Shown: positions 33,422 to 42,887 of the stretch, piece by piece | Numbering within the stretch: position 1 is the first letter of the stretch | Layout: each line of letters opens with the position of its first letter | DNA from: Mordavella massiliensis | GTDB lineage: Bacteria > Bacillota > Clostridia > Lachnospirales > Lachnospiraceae | Assembly (NCBI RefSeq): GCF_016902415.1 | Contig: NZ_JACJLV010000018.1 | Span: forward strand, 1 to 47,500 | Direction of reading: 5' to 3' | Length of the DNA: 47,500 bases | The notes under the pieces: generated by a model | The model's input: only the letters and a program-made list of their open reading frames with translations | Told to the model about the DNA's origin: nothing | The model's database searches: none | Translations under genes and position numbers: made by a program

Positions 33422-34762
33422 ATGGAAGAAGCACTCATCAAACGAGTGATGCCCCATAGCATAGAAGCAGAACAGTCCGTCGTCGGCGCCATGCTGATGG
33501 ATAAGGATGCGATCACTGCCGCGTCAGAGATGATCAGTGGCAGTGATTTTTATCAGAGCGCATACGGAGTCATCTTTGATTCCATGGTGGAGCTGTTTAA
33601 CGAAGGCAAGCCGGTGGATCTCATCACCCTGCAGGAGAGACTGCGGGAAAAAGAGGTCCCTGCAGAGATCGCGAGCCTGGAGTTTGTAAGGGATCTGGTC
33701 ACGGCCGTTCCCACGTCTGCCAATATCAAGTATTATGCCCAGATCGTGGCGGACAAGTCCATGATGCGCCGGCTGATCAAACTGAACGAAGAGATTGAAA
33801 ATGTCTGCTATGCAGGGAAAGAACCGTTGGAAGCGGTGCTGGAAAAGACGGAGAAATCTGTTTTTGAACTGCTGCAGCGCAGAAATACCGGAGATTACGT
33901 GCCGATCCGCCAGGTGGTCTTAAACGCCCTGGAGCGGATCGAGAAGGCGTCCAAGAACAAGGGGACTGTTACCGGCATCCCCACCGGATTCATCGACCTG
34001 GATTATAAGCTGTCAGGGCTGCAGCCCTCAGACCTGATCCTGGTAGCGGCAAGACCTTCTATGGGAAAAACCGCATTTGTGCTGAATATCGCCCAGTACG
34101 TGGCATTTAAGAAAAAGAAAAGCGTGGCCATCTTCAGTCTGGAGATGTCAAAGGAGCAGCTGGTGAACCGTCTCTTCTCCCTGGAATCCCAGGTGGATGC
34201 CCAGGCGCTCCGTACCGGCAATATGAAGGATTCCGACTGGGAAAAGCTCATCGAAGGAGCGGGCATCATCGGTCAGTCCCAGCTGATCATCGACGATACG
34301 CCGGGTATCTCGGTGTCCGAACTTCGCTCCAAGTGCCGCAAGTATAAGCTGGAAAATGACCTGGATCTGATCATCATCGACTACCTGCAATTGATGACGG
34401 GAAGCATCGGCAGAAGTTCTGAATCCAGGCAGCAGGAGATTTCCGAGATCTCCCGGTCCTTAAAAGGACTGGCAAGGGAACTGAATGTTCCGGTGATCGC
34501 CCTGTCTCAGCTGTCCCGTGCGGTAGAAGGCCGTCCCGATAAAAGGCCCATGCTTTCAGACCTTCGAGAGTCGGGAGCCATCGAGCAGGACGCCGACGTG
34601 GTAATGTTTATCTATCGAGACGAATATTACAACAAAGATTCCGAATATAAGAAACAGGCAGAGATCATAATCGCAAAACAAAGAAACGGTCCTGTGGGGA
34701 CCGTTCATCTGGCATGGCTTGGCGAATATACCAAGTTTGCAAATTTAAGCAGGCAGGATTAA
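33422..34762 (+). CDS. dnaB: Replicative DNA helicase DnaB
   Basis: A 446-residue hexameric helicase of the replication fork. The N-terminal domain (PHSIEAEQSVVGAMLMD) binds primase. The RecA-like motor carries Walker A ARPSMGKTAF, Walker B LIIIDYLQLM and the C-terminal QRNGPVGT segment. AGGAGG lies close before the ATG. Its last 18 bp overlap the end of the convergent coiled-coil gene. Confidence 0.98.
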   Translation: MEEALIKRVMPHSIEAEQSVVGAMLMDKDAITAASEMISGSDFYQSAYGVIFDSMVELFNEGKPVDLITLQERLREKEVPAEIASLEFVRDLVTAVPTSANIKYYAQIVADKSMMRRLIKLNEEIENVCYAGKEPLEAVLEKTEKSVFELLQRRNTGDYVPIRQVVLNALERIEKASKNKGTVTGIPTGFIDLDYKLSGLQPSDLILVAARPSMGKTAFVLNIAQYVAFKKKKSVAIFSLEMSKEQLVNRLFSLESQVDAQALRTGNMKDSDWEKLIEGAGIIGQSQLIIDDTPGISVSELRSKCRKYKLENDLDLIIIDYLQLMTGSIGRSSESRQQEISEISRSLKGLARELNVPVIALSQLSRAVEGRPDKRPMLSDLRESGAIEQDADVVMFIYRDEYYNKDSEYKKQAEIIIAKQRNGPVGTVHLAWLGEYTKFANLSRQD

Positions 34763-35104
34763 TTTTTTCAGCCTGGCAAGAGGACCGGCCTCCGCCGCAG
34801 ACTTCCGGAAGGATTGCTGTTGGCGGATGAGCTGGTCCAGTTTTTTGAACTCCTCTTCCTGGCGGCGCTCCTTGGCGTCCAGGAGAAAGGACATTTCTTT
34901 GCTGAACATGGACAGCAGTACCTCGTTGTTATTTTCCAGCATTCTTTTCAGGTAAAGCTGTTCTCTGGTCCTTCTGATATCCGGGATCAGGGCCTTTAAT
35001 TCTGCGAAGGGAACGCCCTGCTCATACAGTTCCCGGATGCATCCGAAGAGCCGCTCGTCATCTTTTGTCTCCCGCTTTAACTGTTCCAGAGCATGGTTAC
35101 TCAT
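34745..35104 (-). CDS. Small coiled-coil protein of unknown function
   Basis: About 119 residues, mostly charged helix: N-H-A-L-E-Q-L-K-R-E at the start, then KRMLENNNEVLLSMF and AKERRQEEEFKKLDQLIRQQ, a likely coiled coil. The N-terminal part (ELYEQGVPFAELKALIPDI) could be a small HTH, as in MerR-like proteins, but this is weak. The ATG at 35104 has a G-rich site about ten bases upstream; a TTG at 35113 overlaps it. No family recognised. Convergent with dnaB, overlapping it by 18 bp. Confidence 0.7.
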   Translation of the reverse strand: MSNHALEQLKRETKDDERLFGCIRELYEQGVPFAELKALIPDIRRTREQLYLKRMLENNNEVLLSMFSKEMSFLLDAKERRQEEEFKKLDQLIRQQQSFRKSAAEAGPLARLKKLILPA

Positions 35105-35202
35105 CTCTTTCAAACCCCCTTATTAATATGGATATGTTTTATGGCACTGTTATCATACCACAGGTTTTCCGCGAAAAAAGGGGAAAGCCGTCGAGGGCAA
35201 AA

Positions 35203-35236
35203 GAAAAAGACATTGCGTAGTCCGCAATGCCTTTTC
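35203..35236 (-). terminator. Terminator of the ferredoxin gene
   Basis: Read on the minus strand, GGCATTGCG and CGCAATGTC form a stem around GACTA and are followed by TTTTTCTTTT. It lies 20 bp past the ferredoxin stop codon. Confidence 0.85.
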
Positions 35237-35256
35237 ATAAAATATCTGCATATTGA

Positions 35257-35427
35257 TTAGCCTTCAGAAATAGCTCCTGTCGGGCACTGTGCAGCACAAG
35301 CTCCACAATCAACGCAAGCGTCCGGATCGATCTCGTAGTGGTCTGCACCCTGAGAGATAGCTCCTACTGGACATTCAGCTTCGCAAGCGCCGCAGCTTAC
35401 GCACTCATCACTAATTACATGTGCCAT
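35257..35427 (-). CDS. 2[4Fe-4S] ferredoxin
   Basis: A 56-residue clostridial-type ferredoxin. It has two cluster motifs, CVSCGACEAECP and CVDCGACAAQCP, each C-x2-C-x2-C-x3-C-P, related by the usual internal duplication; each is followed by V/T-G-A-I-S. It carries electrons in the cytoplasm at low potential. AGGAGG lies seven bases before the ATG at 35427, and a terminator follows, so it is a single-gene unit. Confidence 0.97.
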   Translation of the reverse strand: MAHVISDECVSCGACEAECPVGAISQGADHYEIDPDACVDCGACAAQCPTGAISEG

Positions 35428-35636
35428 GATCGTAACCTCCTTTTAGAATGTCGGCAGGCGGTAAGCCTGTCTTTTTATGTTTATCCCTATCATAATACAA
35501 ACCGGATGATTATACAAGAGCGAAGAAAAAAATAAGGTCCGTGTACGAAATAAAATCCAAGACACAAAATTTAAGAAAAAATTTAAACACTTTTCTGTTA
35601 AATTGGTGTATAGTGTTGGAATGGGAGTGGATGCAA

Positions 35637-36824
35637 ATGAATTACAGGAAAAAAACGTATAGAAGCGCGGCGGCAATTACCGTAGCCGCCATGATCCTGG
35701 GAGGCTGCGCGGCCCGGGAGGAATATACCGGCGGACATGTGACAGAAGAGGCGCCGCAGATCAGCGCAGAGCAGGCAAAACTGAATATGATACAGACCAG
35801 CGCCTATAATAATGTAAACGGGCTGAACCTGGAGCAGGATTCGTATATCTCCATCCTGGGAAGATCCGGGGAAGGCGCCTACTGGGATCAGATCCGGGAA
35901 GGCATGGACCAGGCAGTGGAAGATCTGAACACCCTTCTGGGATATGAAGGCGGCGACAAGATCCGGGCGACCTACAATGCCCCGGACAGAGAGGATAATG
36001 TGGACGACCAGGTCAGCATTCTGGACGAAGAACTGGACCGGTATCCGCTGGCTGTGGGGATCGCGATCGCGGATGTGAGCGCCTGCGAGGTGCAGTTCGA
36101 TCTGGCCGCGGAGAACGGGATCCCGGTGGTGGCCTTTGATTCCGGCAGCGATTATCAGGGTCTGATGGCTACCGTGCAGACCGACAATGACGGATCCGCA
36201 AGAGAGGCTGCAGATCATATGGCAGAGCAGATGGGAGAGACCGGCCAGGTACTGATCCTGGTGGATAACTCTAAAGCAAAAGCACAGACTACAAGAGAGA
36301 GCGCATTCCGTGATCAGATGGCAACGGGCCATACCGGCATTACCGTAGCCGGCACCTGCTATCTGGATCAGATGGAGGAAGCAGCCGAAGCGGCAGAGGA
36401 AGCGGCCGATACAGAAGAGACAGCCGCAGCGGACGGCGAGACGGAAGAACTGGATCCGGTACAGGAGATCCTGAGCCAGTACCCGGATGTGACCGGCATC
36501 TTTGCCGTCAGCTCCAATGCGGTATCCTTTGGCCTGGAACTGACAGAAGCCATGGCGGATGCTTCGGAGGAGACAGGTGCAGAGGCAGAAAATCAGCTGG
36601 TATTTGTAGGATATGACGCGGAGGAGGAAGAGATCGAGGCTCTTTCGGAAGGAACCATCAGCGGCCTGATCGTGCAGAATCCTTATGGAATGGGATACGC
36701 CACCGTGGTGGCGGCAGCCAGAGCCGCGCTGGGACAGGGAAATGAAGCAGTTGTAAATACCGGATATCAGTGGGTGACCGCGGAAAATCTGGAGACAGAA
36801 GAAATACAGAGAATCCTGTACTAG
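35637..36824 (+). CDS. Sugar-binding-type lipoprotein (periplasmic-binding fold)
   Basis: A 395-residue secreted lipoprotein. A basic start (MNYRKKTYRSAAA) and hydrophobic stretch lead to the lipobox ILGGC. The mature part has the RbsB/LacI-type binding fold: ISILGRSGEGAYWDQIREGM, then GIPVVAFDSGSDYQGLMATV and GTISGLIVQNPYGMGYATV. An acidic Glu/Ala-rich insert (about 245-275) separates parts of the second lobe. The start at 35637 has GGAG nine bases upstream. No ABC permease or ATPase gene is adjacent; the next genes encode a two-component system, so a sensing role is possible. Its stop codon lies inside a terminator hairpin. Confidence 0.9.
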   Translation: MNYRKKTYRSAAAITVAAMILGGCAAREEYTGGHVTEEAPQISAEQAKLNMIQTSAYNNVNGLNLEQDSYISILGRSGEGAYWDQIREGMDQAVEDLNTLLGYEGGDKIRATYNAPDREDNVDDQVSILDEELDRYPLAVGIAIADVSACEVQFDLAAENGIPVVAFDSGSDYQGLMATVQTDNDGSAREAADHMAEQMGETGQVLILVDNSKAKAQTTRESAFRDQMATGHTGITVAGTCYLDQMEEAAEAAEEAADTEETAAADGETEELDPVQEILSQYPDVTGIFAVSSNAVSFGLELTEAMADASEETGAEAENQLVFVGYDAEEEEIEALSEGTISGLIVQNPYGMGYATVVAAARAALGQGNEAVVNTGYQWVTAENLETEEIQRILY

Positions 36825-36840
36825 GATTCTCTGTTATTTT
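36807..36840 (+). terminator. Terminator overlapping the lipoprotein stop codon
   Basis: CAGAGAATCC (36807-36816) pairs with GGATTCTCTG (36824-36833) and is followed by TTATTTT. The loop holds the TAG stop. It may also act on the convergent kinase transcript. Confidence 0.8.
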
Positions 36841-36864
36841 ATACAGATCTGTAATGATGCGTTT

Positions 36865-38283
36865 TTATGCGTCCGGGGAGGCCTTGGGAAGGGAGAAGAT
36901 AAACTCCGTACCCACGCCTTCTGTGCTGACCACATTGATATTTTCCCCGTGGGCCTGGACGGCTTCCTTTACAATGGCAAGCCCGAGGCCGGTCCCTTTC
37001 TTATCTTTTCCGCGGGAGAGGTCGGTTTTATAAAACCGCTCCCAGATCTTGTTCAGGGCATTTCTTGGGATGCCGATCCCGTAATCTTTTACTGAGATAT
37101 AGACTTTTTCTCCACGCTCCGTGGTCTCAATGGTGACTGTGGACTCCGGGTCGCTGAACTTGATGGCATTGTCCAACAGGTTGTAAAGGACCTGGTGGAT
37201 CTTGCGTTTGTCCGCGTAGACCGGCAGATGCTTGGTGGCGAGGAGAAGTTCAATGGATATTTTTTTCTGGGTACAGGTGCCTTCAAAAGAGGCGGCTGTA
37301 TTTTTTATGACTTCATGGATGTCAAATTTCTCCCGGTTCAGCAGCATATTTTTATTGTCGAACTCGTTCAGTGTCAGAAGATCCCGGGTCAGATCCGTCA
37401 GGCGCTCTGTTTCAAAAAGGATGATCTTCAGATATTTTTCATGCATTTCCGGTGGAATGGTGCCGTCGGCCATGGCCTCCACATAGCCTTTGATGGAAGT
37501 CAGGGGCGAGCGGAAGTCGTGGGAAACATTTGCCACGAATTTCTTCTGATAATCCTCGATATCCTTCAGCTGGGACGACATGTAGTTCAAAGACGCGGAT
37601 AAGTATCCCATCTCGTCTTCGGTGCGGACCGGGATCTCGTAGTCCAGGTTGCCGGAAGCGTACTGGGTGGCTGCCTCCGTGATCTTGTGGAGGGGCCGGT
37701 AGACAAAAAACTGGAAGCCCAGAAGGATCACAAAGGACAGAAGGAAAATCACGATCAGCGTGATGTATACGGCCCGCATCAGCATGGACTGCAGGTCCTG
37801 GGTGTCGGATGCGTACTTGTGGATCATAAGGTAGCCGTGGGGGGAATAGCCATAGACGACCGGGGCGATGACCGTGATCACGTCCTCTTCAAAATACGAG
37901 TGGTAGGTGCCGATCTGGTAGCGGGCGCTTCCGCCTTCCGCGGGATCGAAATCCTCCACCATATCGGGCGCTTCCGGGTAGCCTTCGGATTTGGCCGAAG
38001 TCAGGACTTCCCCGTCCTGGGAAAGAAACCAGACAGAAGCGCCAAGCTGTGTCTCCATGCCGGTAAGCTGAAGATGGACGTCGTTTAAGGACAGCCGCTC
38101 GGAAAAATACTGGGGCAGGTAGTCGTTTGCCACCAGGCTCGCCTCCTGGTAGATGCTGGAGGCGATGTAGCGCCTTAATGGCTGTTCCACCAGGCCCGAG
38201 GTCAGGGTGGCTGCCGTAAACAGACTTAAGAAGCCAAATATCACATATAAAATGATGAATTTCAGGTACAGTGTGCTTCGCAT
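36865..38283 (-). CDS. Sensor histidine kinase
   Basis: A 472-residue membrane kinase. Helices at about 10-30 and 170-197 enclose an extracytoplasmic sensor of about 140 residues. A HAMP domain follows (FFVYRPLHKITEAATQYASG). The H-box is NVSHDFRSPLTSIKGY, and the ATPase part has the N-box YNLLDNAIKFS, G1 DYGIGIP and G2 KGTGLGLAI. It partners the response regulator 17 bp upstream. The transcript probably starts at mutS2. The signal is unknown. Confidence 0.95.
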   Translation of the reverse strand: MRSTLYLKFIILYVIFGFLSLFTAATLTSGLVEQPLRRYIASSIYQEASLVANDYLPQYFSERLSLNDVHLQLTGMETQLGASVWFLSQDGEVLTSAKSEGYPEAPDMVEDFDPAEGGSARYQIGTYHSYFEEDVITVIAPVVYGYSPHGYLMIHKYASDTQDLQSMLMRAVYITLIVIFLLSFVILLGFQFFVYRPLHKITEAATQYASGNLDYEIPVRTEDEMGYLSASLNYMSSQLKDIEDYQKKFVANVSHDFRSPLTSIKGYVEAMADGTIPPEMHEKYLKIILFETERLTDLTRDLLTLNEFDNKNMLLNREKFDIHEVIKNTAASFEGTCTQKKISIELLLATKHLPVYADKRKIHQVLYNLLDNAIKFSDPESTVTIETTERGEKVYISVKDYGIGIPRNALNKIWERFYKTDLSRGKDKKGTGLGLAIVKEAVQAHGENINVVSTEGVGTEFIFSLPKASPDA

Positions 38284-38300
38284 GGGTTCCTTTCTGATGC

Positions 38301-39008
38301 TTAGGATTTTACTTCAAATTTATAGCCGATGCCCCAGACAGTGCTTAAACTCCAGGAGTCGTGATCCTTGATCTTTTCCCGGAGGCGCTTGATGTGCACG
38401 TCCACGGTGCGGGTATCTCCGATGTATTCATAGCCCCAGATCTGGTCCAGGAGCTGTTCTCTGGTAAAGACCTGGTTGGGAGAAGAGGCAAGGAAGTATA
38501 AAAGTTCCAGTTCCTTTGGCGGCATGTCTACGGTCTGGCCGTCCACCATGACCGAGTAGTTAGTCAGATTGATGGTGATGCCCGGGTAGGACACCCGTTT
38601 CTCTTTGCCTGCGGCGGAAGACTCCGGCTTTGGCACGGCCTGGTAACGGCGCAGCACCGCCCGGACTCTGGCCACCATTTCCTTGGAGTCAAAGGGCTTC
38701 ATAATGTAATCATCGGCGCCCAGTTCCAGGCCCAGGACTTTGTCAAAGACTTCGCCCTTGGCGGAGAGCATGATGATGGGCACATTTGACCGCGCCCGGA
38801 TCTCCCGGCAGACCTGGTAGCCGTCGATCCCCGGCAGCATCAGATCCAGGAGGATCAGGTCGGGCTGGTAGGAATCAAAGGCGATCAGAGCCTTTTCCCC
38901 GTCGTGGACCATGAGCGTATCAAAGCACTCCTTGGTCAGATAGAGGGAGATCAGTTCCGCAATATTTTCATCGTCATCTACGATCAGGATTTTCTGTTTA
39001 TTTACCAT
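38301..39008 (-). CDS. OmpR/PhoB-family response regulator
   Basis: A 235-residue regulator. The receiver has the acidic pair in ILIVDDDENI, the phosphorylated Asp in LILLDLMLPGIDGYQ and the conserved Lys in MKPFDSKE. A C-terminal winged helix of the OmpR type follows (MPPKELELLYFLASSPNQVF, T-R-T-V-D-V-H-I-K-R-L-R). It should be phosphorylated by the kinase encoded just downstream. It starts 20 bp after the mutS2 stop codon. Confidence 0.96.
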   Translation of the reverse strand: MVNKQKILIVDDDENIAELISLYLTKECFDTLMVHDGEKALIAFDSYQPDLILLDLMLPGIDGYQVCREIRARSNVPIIMLSAKGEVFDKVLGLELGADDYIMKPFDSKEMVARVRAVLRRYQAVPKPESSAAGKEKRVSYPGITINLTNYSVMVDGQTVDMPPKELELLYFLASSPNQVFTREQLLDQIWGYEYIGDTRTVDVHIKRLREKIKDHDSWSLSTVWGIGYKFEVKS

Positions 39009-39028
39009 GGATGTCTCCTTTATATGTG

Positions 39029-41404
39029 TTATTTCAGTTCTACGATGGTCACGCCTGCGTCGCCCTCTCCGAAGGCTCCCAGGCGGAAGGACTTGACGTG
39101 CTTTTGCCGGCGCAGATAGTTGTGGATGCCGGCCCGTAACGCGCCGGTGCCTTTTCCGTGGACCACGCGCACGCTGGACAGATGGGCCAGTGAGGCGTCG
39201 TCCAGGTATTTATCCAGGGCTGCCACGGCTTCGTCCACCGTTTTTCCCAGAAGGTTGATCTCCGGGCTTACAGAGAAGGATTTGCCCATCTTCATCTTGC
39301 CCTTTGAGGTGCGGTGCATGCCTTTGGCGCTGTAGGAAGGCGCTTCTTCCAGGATCTCCAGGTCGGAAATGTGGACCTGGGAGTGGAGGATGCCCATCTG
39401 CACCGTGACATTTCCCTTGGCGTCTGGCAGAGAAGTGATGGTGCCGGTCAGGTTCATGCTTAAGACCTTGACCGATTCGCCAAGCTTGAAGTCGGAAGGC
39501 TTATGCTGCTTCTTTGGCTTGTCGGTTCCCAGCTTTGTGTGGGAGCTGACGGAATCGATCTTCTTGCGGAGGCGTTCCCGTTCCCGCTCCAGTTCTGCGG
39601 CGGACATCTGGTCTTTGCCGGACTTGCGGAAGGCCCGGATGGTCTCGTCTGCGGTTTCCTTGGCATCGGAAAGGATGTCTCTTGCCTTTTCGTTGGCTTC
39701 CCGGATGATCCGCTCTCTCTGGGCTTCCAGCTTCTCCTTTTTCTCGTTGATCTCTGTCTTCAGGCGTTCCAGTTCCCGCTTGTAGGCGGCGATTTCTGCC
39801 TGTTCCTTTTCGATGGTCCGCTTGCTGGACTCCAGGTCGGTCAGAAGATCCTCGAAGGATTCGTCCTGCTCCGAGAGCCGGGTCCTGGCGTCGGCGATGA
39901 TGTGCTCCGGAAGCCCCAGTTTCCCTGCGATGGCAAAGGCATTACTCTTGCCGGGGATGCCGATCAGCAGATGGTAGGTGGGACGGAGCGTCTCCACGTC
40001 GAATTCGCAGCAGGCATTTTCCACGCCCGGCGTAGACAGCGCATAGACCTTCAGCTCGCTGTAGTGGGTGGTGGCCATGGTGCGGATGCCCCGCTCATGC
40101 AGGTAATGCAGGATGGAGATGGCAAGGGCCGCGCCTTCTGTGGGGTCCGTGCCGGCTCCCAGTTCGTCGAAGAGGACCAGGGAGTGTTCATCCACATCCT
40201 TTAAAAAGGAAACGATGTTGGTCATATGAGAGGAGAAGGTACTTAAGCTCTGCTCAATACTCTGCTCGTCTCCGATATCCGCGTATACCTGGTGGAAAAT
40301 GGCAAGCTCTGAGCGGTCCAGGGCAGGGATGTGAAGCCCGGCCTGTCCCATCAGGGTAAATAAGCCTACGGTTTTCAGGGAAACGGTCTTGCCGCCGGTG
40401 TTGGGGCCGGTGACAATGAGAAGATCAAAATCCTCTCCCAGCATCACGGTGATGGGAACCACGGTTTTCCGGTCCAGAAGCGGGTGGCGTCCCTCCCGGA
40501 TGTGGATCCGGCCTTCGGTGTTGAAAATGGGCATGGAGGCGTTCTCTTCCAGGGCAAGGGCGCCCTTTGCAAAGATAAAGTCCAGGTCAGTCAATACCGT
40601 GTAATCCGTATGGATGGCGTCGGTATATCCGGCGGTGTCGGCGCTTAGCCGGGCCAGGATCACCTGGATCTCCTCCTGCTCCTTTGCATACAGTTCTTTC
40701 AGGTCGTTATTTAATTTTACGACAGCCATGGGCTCAATGAATAACGTAGAGCCGGTGGCAGACTGATCGTGGATGAGTCCGGCCACCTGGCTTCTGTACT
40801 CTGCTTTTACAGGGATACAATACCGGTCGCCCCGCATGGTGATGATGGGGTCCTGCAGATAAGTCCGGAGAGACCCGTTGACCAGGGAGGACAGGGTGGA
40901 ATGTACCTTGTCGTTGATCTGTCCCATGGAGCGGCGGATCTGCTTCAAAGCAGGGCTTGCGTCGTCGCTGATCTCGTCTTCTTCCGGGATGCAGCGGCGG
41001 ATCTCGGCGCTTAGGAAGGAAAGGGGCTCCAGTCTGGCAAACAGAGGGTCCAGACAGTCCTCCTGATCGTCGCTGTTTTCATGGCGTCCGTAGGATTTGA
41101 CCTGCGCCGCATTTTCCAGGACCTTGCAGATCCGCAAGAGTTCCCCGCTTCCCAGGATCCCGCCGATCTCCAGACGTTTGAGAGAGTCGTTGACCGGCTG
41201 GACATTTCCAAAGGAGGGACGTCCCTTTTTGACAATGCGGGTAAAAGCGGCGGCGGTTTCCTCCTGGGAACGGCGCACCGCGTCAATATCGGTCATGGGC
41301 TTCAGCTTCCGGCAGCGGTTCTGGCCGCCGAAAGAAGAGGCATGGCCTGTCAGTAATTCGATGATTTTGTTGTATTCTAATTTGATTAATGTTTTTTGAT
41401 TCAT
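39029..41404 (-). CDS. mutS2: MutS2-family DNA/ribosome-acting ATPase
   Basis: A 791-residue MutS2. It lacks the mismatch-reading domain of MutS; the core and lever (1-310) lead to the ATPase with Walker A VTGPNTGGKT and Walker B SLVLFDELGAGTDP. A long coiled coil (about 510-620), a KOW-like region and a C-terminal Smr domain follow (VDEAVAALDKYLDDA, VRVVHGKGTGAL). Family members suppress recombination or split collided ribosomes. The start at 41404 has AGGTG seven bases upstream; a GTG at 41413 is less likely. Lies upstream of the two-component genes, an arrangement probably without functional meaning. Confidence 0.97.
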   Translation of the reverse strand: MNQKTLIKLEYNKIIELLTGHASSFGGQNRCRKLKPMTDIDAVRRSQEETAAAFTRIVKKGRPSFGNVQPVNDSLKRLEIGGILGSGELLRICKVLENAAQVKSYGRHENSDDQEDCLDPLFARLEPLSFLSAEIRRCIPEEDEISDDASPALKQIRRSMGQINDKVHSTLSSLVNGSLRTYLQDPIITMRGDRYCIPVKAEYRSQVAGLIHDQSATGSTLFIEPMAVVKLNNDLKELYAKEQEEIQVILARLSADTAGYTDAIHTDYTVLTDLDFIFAKGALALEENASMPIFNTEGRIHIREGRHPLLDRKTVVPITVMLGEDFDLLIVTGPNTGGKTVSLKTVGLFTLMGQAGLHIPALDRSELAIFHQVYADIGDEQSIEQSLSTFSSHMTNIVSFLKDVDEHSLVLFDELGAGTDPTEGAALAISILHYLHERGIRTMATTHYSELKVYALSTPGVENACCEFDVETLRPTYHLLIGIPGKSNAFAIAGKLGLPEHIIADARTRLSEQDESFEDLLTDLESSKRTIEKEQAEIAAYKRELERLKTEINEKKEKLEAQRERIIREANEKARDILSDAKETADETIRAFRKSGKDQMSAAELERERERLRKKIDSVSSHTKLGTDKPKKQHKPSDFKLGESVKVLSMNLTGTITSLPDAKGNVTVQMGILHSQVHISDLEILEEAPSYSAKGMHRTSKGKMKMGKSFSVSPEINLLGKTVDEAVAALDKYLDDASLAHLSSVRVVHGKGTGALRAGIHNYLRRQKHVKSFRLGAFGEGDAGVTIVELK

Positions 41405-41459
41405 ATGCTTCACCTAACCCCTATTCTACCTTATTTGCCGGATAAAGAAAAGGTAAATA

Positions 41460-41488
41460 TTGAACATTTAAGCGCCATCATGTATACT
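41460..41488 (+). promoter_or_regulatory. Promoter of the HtrA-like gene
   Basis: TTGAAC (41460-41465), a 17-bp spacer and TATACT (41483-41488), 32 bp before the start codon. Confidence 0.75.
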
Positions 41489-41520
41489 AATAAAAGGACT
41501 GTAAAGGAGATGGAACTCTG

Positions 41521-42804
41521 ATGGATGAGCAGAAAGATCTCGAAAATATGCAGGAAAATGACCAGAAAACGGAGCAGGAAGAATATTCTTTTTTGCAGGA
41601 GACGATCAAGGATGAGGCAGGCGGCCCGGCCCGGCGGCTGAAAAAGGATCTGCTCAGGATCTCATGCCTGGGGCTGGTGTTCGGTATCATAGCCTGCTTT
41701 GGTTTTTTTGCGTCAAAACCGCTGATGGAGGAGATCTTTGGCGAGGACCCCAGGAAGGTGACCATTCCGGAAGAAGAGGAAGAGGAGACTCTGGAGGAAG
41801 AAGGGGAGGCGCAGCAGGAGGCCGTGCAGACCCTGGATCAGGAAAGTTTCCGGCAGATGCAGCAGTCCATGACGGCTGTGGCTCTGGAGGCGGACCGCTT
41901 TGTGGCGGAGATCACCGGTGTGTCCGGGGATCAGGACTGGATGAATGAGTCGTATGATTCCGGGAACAGCGTGTCCGGGCTGATCATTGCGGACAACGGA
42001 CGGGAGCTTCTGATCTTTGCCAGAACTTCTGCGACAGAAGACGCGCAGGAGATCCGGGCATCCTTCCACGATGGCAGTTCTTACGCGGCCACGCTGAAGA
42101 AGCAGGACGCGAATCTGGGCTTTGGCATCTATGCGGTGAACCGCGGGGAGATCCAGCAGTCCACCTGGAGCCAGATAAAGACGGCGGACCTTGGCAGTTC
42201 CAACACCATTTCCAGGGGAAGCCCGGTGATCGCGGTGGGGAAACAGTTCGGATACAGTAACGGCATTGGATTTGGGACCGTTGCGTCCACGCGCAACTAT
42301 GCGGATGTGGCCGACGGGGAATACCGCCTGATCTGTACGGACATCGCGGCGGCTGAAAACGGCACCGGCATCCTGGTAAATCTGGACGGCCAGGTGGTGG
42401 CGGTCATTGACCAGACCATTTCCGAGGAAGACAGTATGCGCCTGGTCACAGGCTATGGCATTACAGATATTAAGGACATGATCGAGAAGCTGTCCAACGG
42501 GGAGGCGATTCCCTATCTTGGCGTCAAAGGCATCGATGTGCCGGAAGAGATCCGGCAGCAGGGCATACCGGCAGGTGTATACGTGAAGGAAGTGGAGACA
42601 GATTCTCCGGCCATGACGGCGGGGATCCAGGCCGGCGACATCATTACCAGCATCGGCGGCGAAGAGGTGTCTTCGCTGATGGCGTATCATGACGCGCTGA
42701 TGGAGAAGGACAGCGGAGACGAAGTGCGGATCCGCGGGCAGAGGCGCGGAAGCGGCGGCTATGTGGACATTACATTTTCCGTGACCGTGGGAAGCAGGGA
42801 ATAA
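41521..42804 (+). CDS. HtrA-like membrane protein with PDZ domain, probable pseudoprotease
   Basis: A 427-residue membrane-anchored protein. A charged cytoplasmic N-terminus and one helix (about 48-66) are followed by an acidic linker, a trypsin-like domain (about 125-310) and a PDZ domain (about 325-420, YLGVKGIDV ... AGIQAGDIITSIGG). The fold is that of HtrA, but the triad seems lost. Where HtrA has T-N-x-H-V it reads LLIFARTS, where D-x-A-V-L it reads NLGFGIYAV, and where N-P-G-N-S-G-G-P it reads AAENGTGILVN, without Ser. It probably binds rather than cuts proteins at the outer face of the membrane. AAGGAG lies eleven bases upstream. Confidence 0.85.
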   Translation: MDEQKDLENMQENDQKTEQEEYSFLQETIKDEAGGPARRLKKDLLRISCLGLVFGIIACFGFFASKPLMEEIFGEDPRKVTIPEEEEEETLEEEGEAQQEAVQTLDQESFRQMQQSMTAVALEADRFVAEITGVSGDQDWMNESYDSGNSVSGLIIADNGRELLIFARTSATEDAQEIRASFHDGSSYAATLKKQDANLGFGIYAVNRGEIQQSTWSQIKTADLGSSNTISRGSPVIAVGKQFGYSNGIGFGTVASTRNYADVADGEYRLICTDIAAAENGTGILVNLDGQVVAVIDQTISEEDSMRLVTGYGITDIKDMIEKLSNGEAIPYLGVKGIDVPEEIRQQGIPAGVYVKEVETDSPAMTAGIQAGDIITSIGGEEVSSLMAYHDALMEKDSGDEVRIRGQRRGSGGYVDITFSVTVGSRE

Positions 42805-42887
42805 TGCGGCGTGGAAACCGGCCCGGGGCAGTTAGGGCAGATTTTCGTGCGCAGGCGGAAAGAAATCGATAGAAATGAGGCAGACTT

